Positions 23,101-34,205 are shown, counted from the first letter of the stretch. The stretch is DNA of 64,000 nt from Odontesthes bonariensis (GCF_027942865.1 NC_134509.1:26408697-26472696), one strand, 5' to 3'. Notes: generated by a model from the letters alone, not told the origin. Numbers and translations: made by a program.

Positions 23101-25327
23101 CAGCATTTGATGCTTTAAAAAATGCTGATGTGACTTACCAGCATGTGAGGCACCACTCTTCACTGCTGGAGATTTCTCTTTCATTGAGTAATCAAGGGGG
23201 GACATGCAGGAGTTGGAGGCTCCCTCCCCTGATGGGAGGCTGTCCCGGGACCTTTTGGAGCTTTGAGGGGTCCACGTTGCCTTGCCCGATGCTGAAGAAC
23301 CGCCGCGTCCTGACTCTTTTCTTTCTTCGCCATGCAACATCACCTCTTTGAGGAGATCGATTGGAGATGTTCGGATTGACCAAGTTAGGCCGAGCTGCCG
23401 TAGGTGGGCGCGCACGTGACATGACAGGGCTTTGCGGGTTTCAAACAGCTGGCCACAGAAGTCGCAAAGGACTGTTGGCGGTGACTGCGCGTCTGTGGAA
23501 CGTGGTGACTTCATTATACATCCAAAATCTGGTGCACATCAACATACAAATTAATTGAAATTTTAATAGAACAACAAGTTACCAATAAAATAGCAAAACA
23601 TATGGAGATTAATAGCTTTTTACCTGAGTCAACGGGCTTAGTAGAAACAGAAGCTGTAGGTGACTTCTGCAAGTTGCCAGAGGAGTTAGTAGAGGACGTC
23701 TTTAGCTGAACAGATACCTCCGTCTCTACAGGCTCAGGCTTAGGCTTTCTATGTAGGGGGTCCACTGCTAGCCGAAAACCTTTCTTAGCCTTCGGTGCCC
23801 TGTTTAAAGGAGGCTGAGAAGACTGAGAGCTCTTTGTAGGGCATGAGGTGAGACAGGTGGGGGAAAACGAGCTCCGGGACTGGCTTGGAGATGGAGCGGG
23901 AACTGAAGGAGAGGTTGGTGTCTGAGATGGCGCTGCAGATGAGGTGGATGCACAGTTTGTTTTTTGGGGCGGTGCGGCTTCTAACACACCACTGCTGACC
24001 AGCTCCTGGACGGCATCAATCGCAGAGCTTTTTCCCACCAGGTCACTCACCCCAATGTGCCGCAGGTGAGAGCGTGCGTGGCTGGCCAGGCCTTTGCGAT
24101 TCTCGAATACCTCCCCGCACAGAACACAAGTACAATCCGCAGATGTTTTCGGCCGTTTGCTGAGGGGAGATGCAGGTGCAGAGGACAGATCAGAGGGACG
24201 TTTGTTGGATGATCTAGGAGAACTGTTTGATGTGAGCTCTTCCTCTTGCTCTGCACTGATGGGCTTGAGGTCCTCCTCCTCCATCATCTGGTAAAGATAT
24301 TCAATCGGACCGCTCTTGAACTCACTGTCAGGGATTCCAATCTGCCGGAGATGGGCACGGGCGTGACTAGACAAGCCCTTCCGTGTCCCATACCAGCAGC
24401 CACAAAGCTGGCAAACATGAACCTCATCTTTAGCGTCAGAAGCTGTAAGGATGACACAAAACGAAGGGAAAGGTACAAAGTCAGCTGGATGATGTTAAAC
24501 AGAAATGCAACATCTGCATTGATAAATTACACACTGTAAGTTTTCACAAACAGCTTCTCAACTTCAGGTTCAACATTAGAGTAAGAAAACAATTCAAATC
24601 ATAGCCATACTTAAAGAGATTGGGGCATCAGTCTCCAGTGGTGCCCACAGTGGCTTGTTATCTGAGGAAGAGGAGCTGCTGCCTTCAGCAGGCGTTAGAG
24701 CAGAGGGAGATGAGGGGAGAAGAGATGCTGCTGGTTCTTTCAGTATGGCTGGAGATCCCTGCTGATCTGTCTTTGGTGGAGTTGCAAGAACCCCCGTCTT
24801 TCCCGAGGTGTTCATGTCCTCTTTCACTGTGGGTGTCTTGGACACCAGCTGGGATGTTTTATTGAGAGTCGTCGACACAGGTACAGGAGAGTCCGGTTTT
24901 AAATCTGGTAGAGAGCCATCTCTCTCCTGTATGAGCTGGTAGAGAAGCTCAATGGGAGCTCCGCTGTTTTCTGACACTGTGACACCGAGCTGGCGCAGAT
25001 GGAGGCGGGCGTGGCTGGAGAGCCCTCGTCGTGTCTCGAAATACATCCCGCAGACCTCACAAATGACTGGCCCTGGGGTCGCTGCAGGGAAGTTCAGGTG
25101 AAGATTGTTATCACTGACTCAATGAGACACCTTTGATCAAGATTCTTCACTCAGGTTCCTCAAATTAAAAGAAGTTATTGTAGATGAGGATTTGATATGG
25201 GAAGAACCATATTGATCTAGTACCATTGAAAATGGTACTCACAGGCTCTACACAATGTGATGTAATTACCATAGACAATGTAATTACTGGTAACTTGTAT
25301 TTATTGTGTCTTACCTTGAGAATCCAT
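17193..25327 (-). CDS. wiz: wiz-type widely-interspaced C2H2 zinc-finger protein
   Basis: WIZ is a nuclear zinc-finger partner of the G9a/GLP H3K9 methyltransferase complex. Coding exons, in transcription order, are 25327-25315, 25081-24611, 24442-23624, 23492-23139, 21658-21444, 21355-21214, 21127-20968 and 17349-17193. All junctions are GT-AG in matching phase, and the total of 2331 nt gives 776 aa. Five fingers share the WIZ signature C-x2-C...FE(T/N)RK(A/G)L(S/A)SHARxHLRQ(L/I)G, at roughly residues 13-40, 170-196, 265-291, 443-469 and 556-582. They are separated by long Ser/Pro-rich linkers. A sixth C-terminal finger (KCRFCEEVFHGPLSIQERW) is split between the last two exons. Each SHARAHLRQ finger is followed by the family's SPI-D/E-LL module. 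The start MDSQ lies in a 96-nt exon; the frame upstream has no ATG. Mammalian long isoforms have extra N-terminal fingers not seen here, so this is a short isoform or a shorter paralogue. The last intron is 3.6 kb and full of transposons. Confidence 0.9.
17978..18139 (+). repeat. inserted LINE/SINE 3' tail with (TTTGA)n end
   Basis: It includes TGTAAAGCGCTTTGAATTGT and GTGCAATACAAATAAA and ends in (ATTTG)n, a common teleost retroposon tail. It splits the host repeat between CATCAAA and AAAAGATACAGAG. Confidence 0.6.
18377..19365. mobile_element. hAT-like MITE with 8-9 bp target-site duplication
   Basis: The ends are TAGCCTGG and its complement CCAGGCTA. The flanks share GGACGTCCC (18368-18376 and 19366-19374), and the uninterrupted host sequence would read CAGGGACGTCCCTGC. 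Both sides contain CCCATGCTGCTTTGCGC in inverted orientation. A 20-base G run at about 18487 lies inside. The element has no ORF for a transposase and is itself interrupted by a TTAA-type element. Confidence 0.75.
18601..19100. mobile_element. partial copy of the palindromic TTAA element
   Basis: The left arm (18601-18998) matches 43001-43397 closely, for example GGGGTCATTTGAACCGTG and CAGCTGAGTTACTGAGT. The loop follows in inverted orientation (18999-19083). Only about 10 bases of the right arm remain before a TTAA at 19097. It is inserted inside the hAT-like element. Confidence 0.75.
22487..23021. mobile_element. Harbinger-type MITE in a wiz intron
   Basis: It starts AGCCCTATTCGGACGGGACT and ends with the exact inverted complement AGTCCCGTCCGAATAGGGCT. 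The 3-bp direct repeat TTA flanks it (22484-22486 and 23022-23024). PIF/Harbinger elements characteristically duplicate a 3-bp TWA target. At 535 bp there is no transposase. Degenerate internal copies of the CGGACGGGATTAGT motif suggest it arose by internal duplication. Confidence 0.85.
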
Positions 25328-25924
25328 GTGCACTGATGATGATGTAGTTATATCTGAGGGAGAGGGAAAGCTGTTTTTCTGTAGATCCTGTGCACCAACG
25401 TGAATAAAACCTGGAATTTAAAAAGCAAAGAGGACAGTCTTAACACTACTGGCATTAGATAGATTGTCATTAGCCATCAAGGCATCTAAATTGGCAAATA
25501 ACATACCGGTACTAGAAAAATGAAAGTAGCAGCTTGACCACCCTGAAAAAACGCAATAGGACTAAAATCTCGCGATAAAAAGTAGCTTGTTCAGATATAG
25601 CTTTACAACTGAGGATCTTTCCCTGATGTCGCCTAATAACACTGTTCACAGTCAGAGAGGTTTCATTATTTCTTATTCTACCGTTCAAATTTTAACGAAC
25701 TGTAACAGGAGTATATAAAAAAATGCCAAATGGGATTATGAATCTTGTACATTAAAGCTAACTTGAGCTACAGAGCTCCCTTTGTTTTGCTCTAAAATGC
25801 AACTGTTAGCCGTACGTTACCCTTATTCCATCTTATTTCCGCGCAGTTTTAACCCGCTACATATCTTACACCTTGAGCAGAAACCCAACTAAAACGTTTA
25901 TTGATCAATAGCTGTAAATTTACC
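25315..25924 (-). other. wiz: wiz 5' exons (mostly untranslated)
   Basis: An exon at 25410-25315 has an acceptor TAAATTCCAG and a donor CAAG|GTAAGA. It carries the proposed start codon at 25327-25325. Further upstream a good donor (ATTTTAG|GTAAAT) ends a possible first exon at 25924. Its reading frame has a stop and no ATG, so I treat it as untranslated. The transcription start is not resolved. Confidence 0.5.
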
Positions 25925-27232
25925 TAAAATCTTTGAGTCTGCCCCAGCACATCAGATTCTTCCAGGCTCAGTGGAAATAGCATTGCAAAGGTTCCTGGAG
26001 CTATCAAAATAAAAGAGCCCAGGAGCACACACTGGAGCTTTGGGTGATTAAGTGCGCCTCCTTGTGACCACCTAAAGACATAGACTATGTAGGTGTGGTA
26101 ATTCTGTTCAGCATCATCAATACATTATTAAATGTATTTTTCAGTTAATAATAATCCCCTAAAATCTGGTGCCACTCTGATAAGAGTACAAACAATTTTT
26201 TCACACACATTTATTTTAATATTTGTCACTAAACATATAAACATCCTGTGTTTTGTTGTTTTTATCTGCTTTTCTGTCATTGTACGTTTTAAAGATTTTA
26301 ATTGCAATTCTTTTATCATTAAATGGATGTAATTTGATTGACAAGATTTAAGCGCATAAACGACCAGTTCGTTTTTTACAAATCAAACATAATGTTGTCC
26401 AGACCATTGATTTAAAGTAACACAACAGAGTATTTAGTTTTTGCTCTTTGGTCCCCCATACAGTTGTAAGATTTAACACCACTGTCATATGAACACCTAT
26501 CCATGTGAGCCCTACAGATATACACATGTATTTATTGTCATGCTGAAGAGGTTACAAAGGCCCCATAAAAAGGCCACAAAAGTGTAAAGCAACCATAAAC
26601 CAAAACAGTGTGATGCAGGGCTGCAAACTATGAACTGCAGTATCTCAGCCCATGGCACTCCAGGGTGGTTTCAAGCCCAGGAATATGCATAACAAAAGAC
26701 GATTTACTTCAATCAGAAGCAGCAGAAGCACATACACATAAATGGCTCAGTGTTTGCAGTGTTTACAAATCCTTAGTTTTTAAATGAGGTTTTACTTAAT
26801 AACCTTAATTATTAGGGTATAAACTTAGCAGAAAATTTTGTTTGGCTTTTCCAATTTAAAAAAGTGAACAGGGAATAAGCTAATTTAGGAAACTAGAAAC
26901 AAAAGGGCAGAAGCTTATCACACTACAATTTTGTTCACTTTCACTTTCATTTGTTCGTACCACTTCCACAAAAGTAAAGAACAGCCTTTGATAGATACTC
27001 GTACTTTGATAAAAAAAAAAACATGATTTAATTTACATTAATATCAGATAGTTGTCTTAAATGAATAGGTGTATTTTTGTCAAATTTTTTTCGTGCGATT
27101 ATTGTTGTTTTTTTTTTTGTCCCAGCTATACAAAAATACACAAACTTGTGTAGGGTTCACAAAGTTTCAAGTACGTCTGTAAATGCAAAGTTGTGCACAG
27201 TCCCAGCTTTTACTTTTGAGGGTATTATTTTC
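25925..27232. promoter_or_regulatory. shared head-to-head intergenic region of wiz and prdx2
   Basis: About 1.3 kb separates the two divergently transcribed genes. It contains repeat C (26385-26680) and otherwise AT-rich sequence. Whether it acts as a bidirectional promoter cannot be told from sequence; the two likely starts are too far apart for a compact shared promoter. Confidence 0.4.
26385..26680 (+). repeat. dispersed repeat C, copy 1
   Basis: It is homologous to 46150-46450. The shared order of motifs is TTTTTGCTCTTTGG, AACACCACTGTCAT, TGTGAGCCCT, AAAACCAAAACGGTGTG-like, GCAGGGC and ATGAACTGC. I do not recognise the family. Confidence 0.65.
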
Positions 27233-27356
27233 ACTTCCGGGGGCCGCAGCTGTCTGTGTACTTTTTCCACTCTGCCCTCCCTCCTTTGACTTCTCTTTCC
27301 TCCTGCAAGCCGCAGACTTCTGCTGCCAACTTCTCCACGGCGTTACGAAAAGACAG
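27233..27356 (+). promoter_or_regulatory. prdx2: prdx2 promoter-proximal region and untranslated first exon
   Basis: A TCACTTCCGG motif, matching an ETS/GABP site, lies at 27231-27240, followed by GC-richer, pyrimidine-rich leader. A donor AGACAG|GTGCGT ends the likely first exon at 27356. The start point is inferred to lie within about 50 bp after the ETS motif. The other end of this intron is the acceptor at 28227. Confidence 0.5.
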
Positions 27357-28245
27357 GTGCGTAAAAAAAATAAAAATCTTCTGTGTTTCTGCCAGCAATT
27401 CACAGCTTGTCTGCACAGCTCTGCCGCAGCTTTGAGCGTTTGTTCTGAAACAAAGAGAAGCTAAAGAAAGCAGTTTGCTTGATTTAGCTAACGATAAGCT
27501 AGTCAGGCGGGCTGTGCGGGTGAGCTGCTCCCCTCCTTCCAAGTGTTTTGGGCCTGTTTCTGGCTCTTTCTTTGTTCCTGTGATGCAGCTCGCAGGGCAT
27601 ACCGGTGAGCACCGGCTCAGTTTGACCATGTTGGGCCGTTTCTGCTTGATTGAACTAACGTTATTAAACGCGAGTCCTTGAAATGCTGTGCTGAACTTTG
27701 TCCAAGAGATATCTCCGGCATGCTTATTGAAATGAAAGCTAAACCAAAGCGAGGTAGGATTGTTAGCTTCGGCACTGTACCATTCAGTGGCACCACCAGA
27801 AAAAACCCACTATTTCAATGCAACTACTTTAAATGTTAATGTTACCCTATTATGCTCACGACTTGTCTGTGATTGCAGGTTAAATTGGTCTTTAATCCAC
27901 ATTCTTCTTATTAAAAACATCCATTATCCATTAAGTAAGGTTTTTTTTTTGGCTTATCATGCTTATGTAAGCTTCTCATTGTTCCCTGCTGGCTGAACCA
28001 GACTTGCATGTGACCTTTTGGTGTGTTTGCCTTTAGGATCAAGCCTTTGAACCTTCAGGTCTACAAAGAGTCGACTGTGTAGGGGCTTTTTAGGCTAAAT
28101 GTTTTATTACTTCTGAAGTTTCTTGCCTAAATATGTTGTTGCTCCATACAACTGAGCTAATATGTATTGGTCGTTGATTGTGAAGGATTTATTTTTGGTA
28201 ACTACATGTGCTTTCCCTTTCCATCAGTTATTTGTCACCAACACC

Positions 28246-31200
28246 ATGTCTTCTGGAAATGCTCAGATCGGCAAGCCTGCCCCGGACTTTAAAGCCACAG
28301 CTGTAGTAGATGGGCAGTTCAAGGACATCAAGCTGTCTGACTACCAAGGTAACAAGGAGCAGGAACTTTTCTACGCCATAGCTGGTGTTTGACCAGCGCT
28401 TCACTCATTTAAGATGCATTTGATCTGCCTTTTCCAGAATGCAAACCGGATTAATTTATTTTCCTCTGTGTGCATCAGGGAAGTACGTGATTTTCTTCTT
28501 CTACCCCTTGGACTTCACATTTGTTTGCCCCACCGAGATTATTGCTTTCAGCGACAGGGCAGAGGATTTCCGCCGTCTGGGATGCGAGGTCATCGGCTGC
28601 TCCGTAGACTCCCACTTCAGCCACTTGGCATGGTAAGAACTCCTGCTAGCAGAGAGGAACTGTGGATTTTTGAGAACTTGTCAACCTCAGTGGGTCCTGA
28701 ATGCCTTACAAAAAGTTAGACCCACACGGCTGATGAGGAGTCAGCAGGTGGGTTTATTGGATTACTTAAATTAAAAAAATATTATTTCTTGAATTCTTTC
28801 ATTGATACCTTTTCTAATAATAAAAAAAAATACATTTGAAAACTAGCGTCAAGACACATCTCTACATAAATATCCTAAAAAAAAGCCCAAAGGGTTTGTT
28901 GGCTGAACTTCCAGCTGGTCACTATTTGAGCTAGGCCTTCGTCAGGTTTCTATCTGCAATGCTGACGGTGAAGTTTGTTTCAGCTCTGCAGAAACACCCG
29001 CCCCAGATTATCTCTTATCATCCCGCCTCCCTGTGTGATATTGATAAGTGTTGCGGTAACGGTCTCTGAATCGGCCTGAACAGGCCTTGATTTTTAAAAC
29101 TTCCTTATGATATTTGAGGTGTAAGCATTTGTTGCCTCATAACTTTTTACACACATTTTACCATCTACACCAGTCTGAGGGCCCCATCAAGTCCCACTAT
29201 GACCAACCATTTAGGGCCCAAACATGACTGAAAATATTTGTTAAAAACGTCCAAGAAAAAGAAGCAGAAGAACAACATGGACGCTTGTTAGGAAAACAGA
29301 CTTTGACTGTCCAAGGATACGTGTTTAATAAACCTGTTTATTTTGCAAATTTCTGTGTATTTGAATTGATAAAACCACCAGAATAAGATTGATTGAAAAT
29401 CTAATGCTGTGTCATGTTGGCTCTGACCTGCCCTCTGACCAGTCATGCTCTAAACTAAATGCTGTTCATATGACCATATAGACCATACACTACATATCCT
29501 AAAAAGCACATTTAAAACCAACAGGTTCTCTACAATGGTAGATGCATACAATCTGCATGTAGTCTGAGAGGTGCAATCATTTATTTATCCTGCACCTTTT
29601 AAACTCAAGTGTAACGAGCAATATGCAAAAAAAGATGAGAAAGCAGTTAAAATGGAAATAAAAAAAACAATAAGCAAAAGGATTACAAGTATACAGCAAT
29701 AAAAAAAAAAAAGGTTTATTAAAACAAGCAGGTTGCAGGTATATCTGTGAACACATGCTGCTTTGTTAGTTTATTGCTTTTCCTTCACCTGGACAATGTA
29801 ACACAGTTTTTGTGTTATTTAACTGAAGAGAGAGTGAAAATAAAACTTGAAATGACTTTCCGTATGACGCTGTTATTTTATTGGACGTATGCAGCCTCAG
29901 AGACCCGTCTGTAGACTTTAAAACAGTCCCGTGCATGGTAACCTTCAATGCAGCTGACCCTAAAAGTTGTATGAATAGTATCACATGCAGATTCACGTGC
30001 ATTCATGTGGAACACACACCAGCCTTACTGTCAAAGCTCTTCAAGAACAACCTTTACTTGACAGTTGCTGAGGTCTTTTGAAGTTTCATAAAAATCCAAA
30101 ATCCGGTGCTTGCAATGAAGCAGATCAGTGTTTAATGTGGTTACATCGATGGCCTGTACATGAGTTTTTCATTCGGTCATTTCTTTTTTTTCTCTGTAGG
30201 ATTAACACACCGAGGAAGCAAGGAGGCCTGGGTAACATGAAAATCCCCCTTGTTGCAGACCTTACAAAGTCAATCTCCAGAGACTACGGTGTGCTGAAGG
30301 AGGATGACGGCATTGCATACAGGTCAGTTAGATATTTTCTTTTTTACATCTGAAGTTTTCACTGAGGTGTAAGTTGAAGCCTCTCGAGTTGCTAAAAAAG
30401 GTTGTAAATGTGCTTTTTTTCTTTTCGATTTTTGTAACCTCCTCTCAGGGGTCTGTTTGTGATTGACGACAAAGGCATCCTGAGACAGATCACCATTAAC
30501 GATTTACCTGTGGGTCGCTCTGTGGATGAGACTCTGCGCCTGGTTCAAGCCTTCCAGCACACTGACAAACACGGGGAGGGTGAGTAAATCTCTGCATTCA
30601 TACTCTCATTTAATCGGCACAATTGTCACAATCACTTCGGTCTCTTTAATGTGAATGGATTTAAACTAACAAATATGTCATTTTCCACCTTGTGGGGTTT
30701 GACAGGCTCTTGTTACACCCACTTCTGCTTCATTTTAACAGCACCTGAATGGCATGTTGGTGCCAGTAACTGTTTGCGGTGTTGTTTAGCCTCCAACATT
30801 CGTGCGAGTGCATTTAAATTACCCTCCGTTGGCACAGGCATTAGATTAAGTCGCAAAGCCAAATGTCACAGCACCACTATTGGCACATAATTGGTTTGTT
30901 TGATTAGAAAAATGTGTTGACATGTGCTTACCACCTATCTGAAATATAACAGAAACATCCAAACCACTTTTTAAAGTTTTATTTGTACTAATCAACTGTT
31001 AGACGTACTGTACTAGAAATAAAAACAACAGGAAATTACTAAACAGAAATATAAGTGTTTTAGAATTTCTAATAAATGCCTAGACTGCTCTTGTTTATTT
31101 ATTTTTAACATATTTGATGTTTTGTAATCTTTAAATACTTAAAAATATTGGACAAAAGGAACATCTTTAAATGAGAACTTCAAGGTTTGAGAGTTAACAG

Positions 31201-31393
31201 AGTTTGTTCACACTGTTATTACTGTTACGTGTTTGTACTTTGTCCTCATGTAAGAGTTAAGTAACAATGCAGTTTGATGTAAACTTTGTCCCTCTGCTCT
31301 TATCTCCCAGTGTGCCCTGCTGGTTGGAAACCTGGGAGTGACACCATCGTCCCAGATGTCGAGAAGAGCAAAGCATTCTTCTCCAAGCAGTAG
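28246..31393 (+). CDS. prdx2: peroxiredoxin 2 (typical 2-Cys thioredoxin peroxidase)
   Basis: Cytosolic enzyme that reduces H2O2 and organic peroxides, recycled by thioredoxin. Coding exons 28246-28348, 28479-28632, 30200-30322, 30449-30579 and 31311-31393 sum to 594 nt, giving 197 aa. All junctions are GT-AG and in phase. The peroxidatic Cys51 lies in FTFVCPTE and the resolving Cys172 in GEVCPAGW. The hyperoxidation-sensitivity GGLG motif is at 94-97 and the C-terminal helix ends in AFFSKQ. Residues [12 protein letters not shown] and the absence of the extra Pro-Asp found in PRDX1 after AV favour prdx2 over prdx1. The junb neighbour agrees. An in-frame upstream Met (28162) lies before the acceptor in intron sequence and is not the start. 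Cys70 matches PRDX2; Cys75 is an additional cysteine. Fish copies are also called NKEF. Confidence 0.94.
28633..30199 (+). other. prdx2 third intron (second within the coding region)
   Basis: This 1.57-kb intron is AT-rich. A possible dispersed-repeat fragment around 28880-29040 (GAGCTAGGCCTTCGTCAGGT) resembles a retroposon end. No nested gene or RNA is recognised. Confidence 0.5.
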
Positions 31394-31492
31394 ATGTGAA
31401 GGTCTTCTGTCCAGCTCATTTCCTGACCGCAGCACTTGCCTTCAGATGAGGTGTCCCCATGAAGCAGTAACACATGGCGTCCAATCTGATGT

Positions 31493-31498
31493 AATAAA
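31493..31498 (+). terminator. prdx2: prdx2 polyadenylation signal
   Basis: AATAAA 100 nt after the stop codon. A weaker ATTAAA follows at about 31677, so alternative 3' ends are possible. Confidence 0.65.
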
Positions 31499-31499
31499 A

Positions 31500-32680
31500 C
31501 AAATCCCTCAGCTTGTTTAGGAAGAAAATCCTGTCGCAAACGTTACCTTTTTATGTGCAGTCTACAATTGGTGGGGTAACCTCATAGTCTCAAGCACTGA
31601 AAGTATAGTTTTGTTCCTTTTTCAATGAAAGTGTTGATATTTTTCCTTGCTGTCATTAATGATTTGCTACCATCTTTATTAAAACAGTGGGAAAACTGGT
31701 TGAGTGTGTTTTGTCTGTATTTTGAATAAGGGGGAATGTCGTTTCAATGTTGGCCACTGGGTGGCAGTAAATCTCTACTGAATCCCATTTACTTGAATTG
31801 GAGGTATAATTCCCAGAAACGTTTTTGAAGCACATGCAGTGGCCAACCGCCTTGGCTTCTGTGCCTGGCAAAAGATCCAAGTACATCACAGCTGCCAGGT
31901 CTTGGTTAATATTGGAGTTATTGTGGTGACTGACTCAGCACAACATTCTGTTCTTGCCAAATGGCACTGAGGCTCGTTGGGAAAAATGGGATTGTTGGTT
32001 ATGTTAATATACCTGTATGACCATCCCAGATACAGATTTTTCACTGCTACCAGTATTCAAAGTTTAGGTAGTCTCATATCTAATGACTACCATTTCCTTA
32101 GAAACTCCTATTGAAGCTGAGATGGGTGGATATTTCCACACGCACTCTTGTTATGGACACATTTAGCTATCCTCCCTGTTGTTTCTGCCAGCTTTTGTTT
32201 ACACCACTTCTTGTAACTTCTAACAAGCTGTTCAGTCTATTCTGCATTTATATGGAATCTTTTTTTTTTTTTTTCTTCAACCATCTTCTGATCTATTGCT
32301 CACGTCTTGTTTTGGGAAACTGAAACCAGATTGGGGGAAACTCCCTTAACTAGAACAAACCACTCATTGACAAACCTTTTCATTGTGGTGTGAAGGGGAG
32401 AGAGCCGCTTCTCTGACGGGTAATGTAGGAGGGAGGGAGTTCCCGGAAACCTTGTCGTGATATGACGTTTGCTGGCAACATTTACCATTTATGGACTAAC
32501 GTGCGTACGTCAACAGGGAAAAAATCCTACGCTGGGACGTTTTCAACGTCTCGCAGCTTCTGCTGTGAACCTGAATGCTGGTCAGTGACAACAGTGCGGT
32601 TATGTTTACGAGAAGCATAAATCAAATGAGAACACATTTAAAAATAACTAAGTTAAGACACCACGTTTCTCGATTTCATA
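31500..32680. other. tail-to-tail intergenic region of prdx2 and junb
   Basis: This includes the end of the prdx2 3' UTR and roughly 1 kb of unremarkable sequence. No conserved ORF is seen. Confidence 0.5.
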
Positions 32681-32681
32681 G

Positions 32682-32687
32682 TTTAAT
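32682..32687 (-). terminator. junb: possible junb polyadenylation signal
   Basis: ATTAAA (a common variant) on the minus strand, about 310 nt past the stop. No AATAAA was found between it and the stop codon. Confidence 0.4.
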
Positions 32688-32996
32688 TTACTTAAATATA
32701 TGTACACTGTACAGGTAAGAAAGGAAAGAAAACAGGCTCATCAGACTCAACCTGATCAACACAAATAACTTACATAAAGGCATCACAAATGGCAATGAAA
32801 ATGTAAACAGGCAAAGCCAAGACGACACTTTTAAAAACGTATTCAAAAATGCCCCAAGTGTTTTAGTCTTGTGTGGGTTACTCTTCTTTTGGTCAAAGAA
32901 ACCACAGTGATTCAGTTCTCGTGTAGACAGCGTACAAAGACTGCTGTGCTTTTCAGTGTAGTTCTTGTCCAGTGTTGTTAAAAGTGCGTGATTGAT

Positions 32997-33992
32997 TCAG
33001 TAAGACTTTACTTTGGGCGTTAACATGAGCTGGCAGCCACTGCTCACATGTGTCATTACTTTCTGTTTGAGTTGGGCCACCTGTTCCCGCAGTACAGAAG
33101 CCGTGTTTGACAGTCCAGCGTTGTCCGTTTTCAACACTTTCACTTTGTCCTCAAGACGGGAGATGCGCTCCAGTTTGCGCCTCCGACACTTTGAGGCTGC
33201 GAGCCGGTTCCTCAGCCGCTTGCGCTCTGCTTTGATCTTCTCCTGATTCTCCATATCGATTGGAGACATCGGCGGAGAGCTGTTGTCGCTGCTCAGCATG
33301 TCGGGGACTATCTGAGGCTCCTCTTTAAGGCCCACGAAGCGCTGCGAGTGGATACCGGCCGCGGCCAAGGAATGCTGGAAGTGGTGGGATCCGTGCGCAA
33401 TGGCCTGAGGATGCTGATGGTACTGGTGATGAGGCAAGTAGCTGATAGTGGCGGAGGGATAGCTGGCCGTAGAGGTCATGCTGGGGTTCCCAGTGCAGCT
33501 GCTCAGAGTTGTGTACTCGAGCGGTTCTGGTTGCATGGATTGGCCGAACACCGAGGTTGGAGCCGGGCAGGAGACCCCACCGGTTCCGATTGACACGTTT
33601 GGAGGAGCCATTTGGTTCATCTTGTGTAGATCGTCCAGTGCTTTAACAAAACCTTCTGCAAATCCTTCCGCCTCCTCAGTGATCCCGCGATTGTAGATGT
33701 ACTGTGGAGGTGTCGGCGTTGTGGTGATGACCCCGTTGCTGTTCTGGATGATCAGTCGCTCCAGTTCAGGGGAGGCGAGCTTCAGCGAGCTCACGTCCGC
33801 AGTGCCCGCTGAATAGAAATCACTCTCGGCGCGCAGATGCTGTGGCTTGAAGTTTGAGTTCCGATATGAATCGGAGAAGTTCAAGTTCATATTCTGCTTT
33901 AGCAGCTTGTAGTCGGGTATCGCTGCGCCTGGATGGCCATAAGCAGAGAGAAACGAGTCGTCATAAAAAGGTTGTTCCATTATTGTGGACAT
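32997..33992 (-). CDS. junb: JunB AP-1 transcription factor
   Basis: Immediate-early nuclear bZIP factor that dimerises with Fos family proteins on TGACTCA sites. It is a single exon of 331 aa, as usual for JUN genes. The N-terminus [14 protein letters not shown] and [13 protein letters not shown] (delta/docking and transactivation region) are typical of the family. A His-rich stretch (about 190-210, [10 protein letters not shown]) follows. [20 protein letters not shown] leads into the basic region ([17 protein letters not shown]), then a leucine zipper with heptad L/V residues ([11 protein letters not shown] to KVMTHV). The ending [11 protein letters not shown] is close to the JunB C-terminus. 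Two in-frame starts (Met1, Met5) are possible. The fish paralogue (junba or junbb) is not resolved here. Confidence 0.95.
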   Translation of the reverse strand: MSTIMEQPFYDDSFLSAYGHPGAAIPDYKLLKQNMNLNFSDSYRNSNFKPQHLRAESDFYSAGTADVSSLKLASPELERLIIQNSNGVITTTPTPPQYIYNRGITEEAEGFAEGFVKALDDLHKMNQMAPPNVSIGTGGVSCPAPTSVFGQSMQPEPLEYTTLSSCTGNPSMTSTASYPSATISYLPHHQYHQHPQAIAHGSHHFQHSLAAAGIHSQRFVGLKEEPQIVPDMLSSDNSSPPMSPIDMENQEKIKAERKRLRNRLAASKCRRRKLERISRLEDKVKVLKTDNAGLSNTASVLREQVAQLKQKVMTHVSSGCQLMLTPKVKSY

Positions 33993-33998
33993 TTCAAA

Positions 33999-34205
33999 TC
34001 AGACAGTCAAATAGCTACAAGAGTGCGCTGCAAAGATGTTGCACAGACACCGAGGCGTCAGTGTCCCAAATGAGTCAATCTTCAGCACAAAGTCCCGTTG
34101 TATTATTATACTGAAGCTCAAAGCTATCAAAAAACAGCAAAACTTCCAAAATAGTGGAACTGTACTGTACCAAGTCGTCGATTTGTACCTTTTAGTTGGG
34201 TTCAA
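33999..34205 (-). CDS. upstream ORF in the junb 5' leader
   Basis: A 68-codon ORF whose TGA stop (34001-33999) lies 6 nt before the junb ATG. A 5-codon uORF (ATG at about 34236) precedes it. With the likely start site near 34300 both lie in the mRNA leader. Translation is not shown by sequence, and the 68-aa product matches nothing I know. It could be chance. Confidence 0.35.
   Translation of the reverse strand: MNPTKRYKSTTWYSTVPLFWKFCCFLIALSFSIIIQRDFVLKIDSFGTLTPRCLCNIFAAHSCSYLTV

Noticed and set aside
23049..23351. Plus-strand ORFs over wiz exons (for example 23049-23351, 24094-24294, 33013-33246 over junb)
   Set aside because: They are antisense shadows of real coding exons on the minus strand.
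25328..25410. Coding sequence upstream of MDSQ in wiz
   Set aside because: The frame stays open through the exon, but the putative upstream exon has a stop and no ATG in that frame, so translation probably starts at 25327.
28162..28245. N-terminal extension of prdx2 from an upstream in-frame ATG
   Set aside because: The extension crosses a clear splice acceptor (CCATCAG at 28227), and [13 protein letters not shown] is the known N-terminus of the family.
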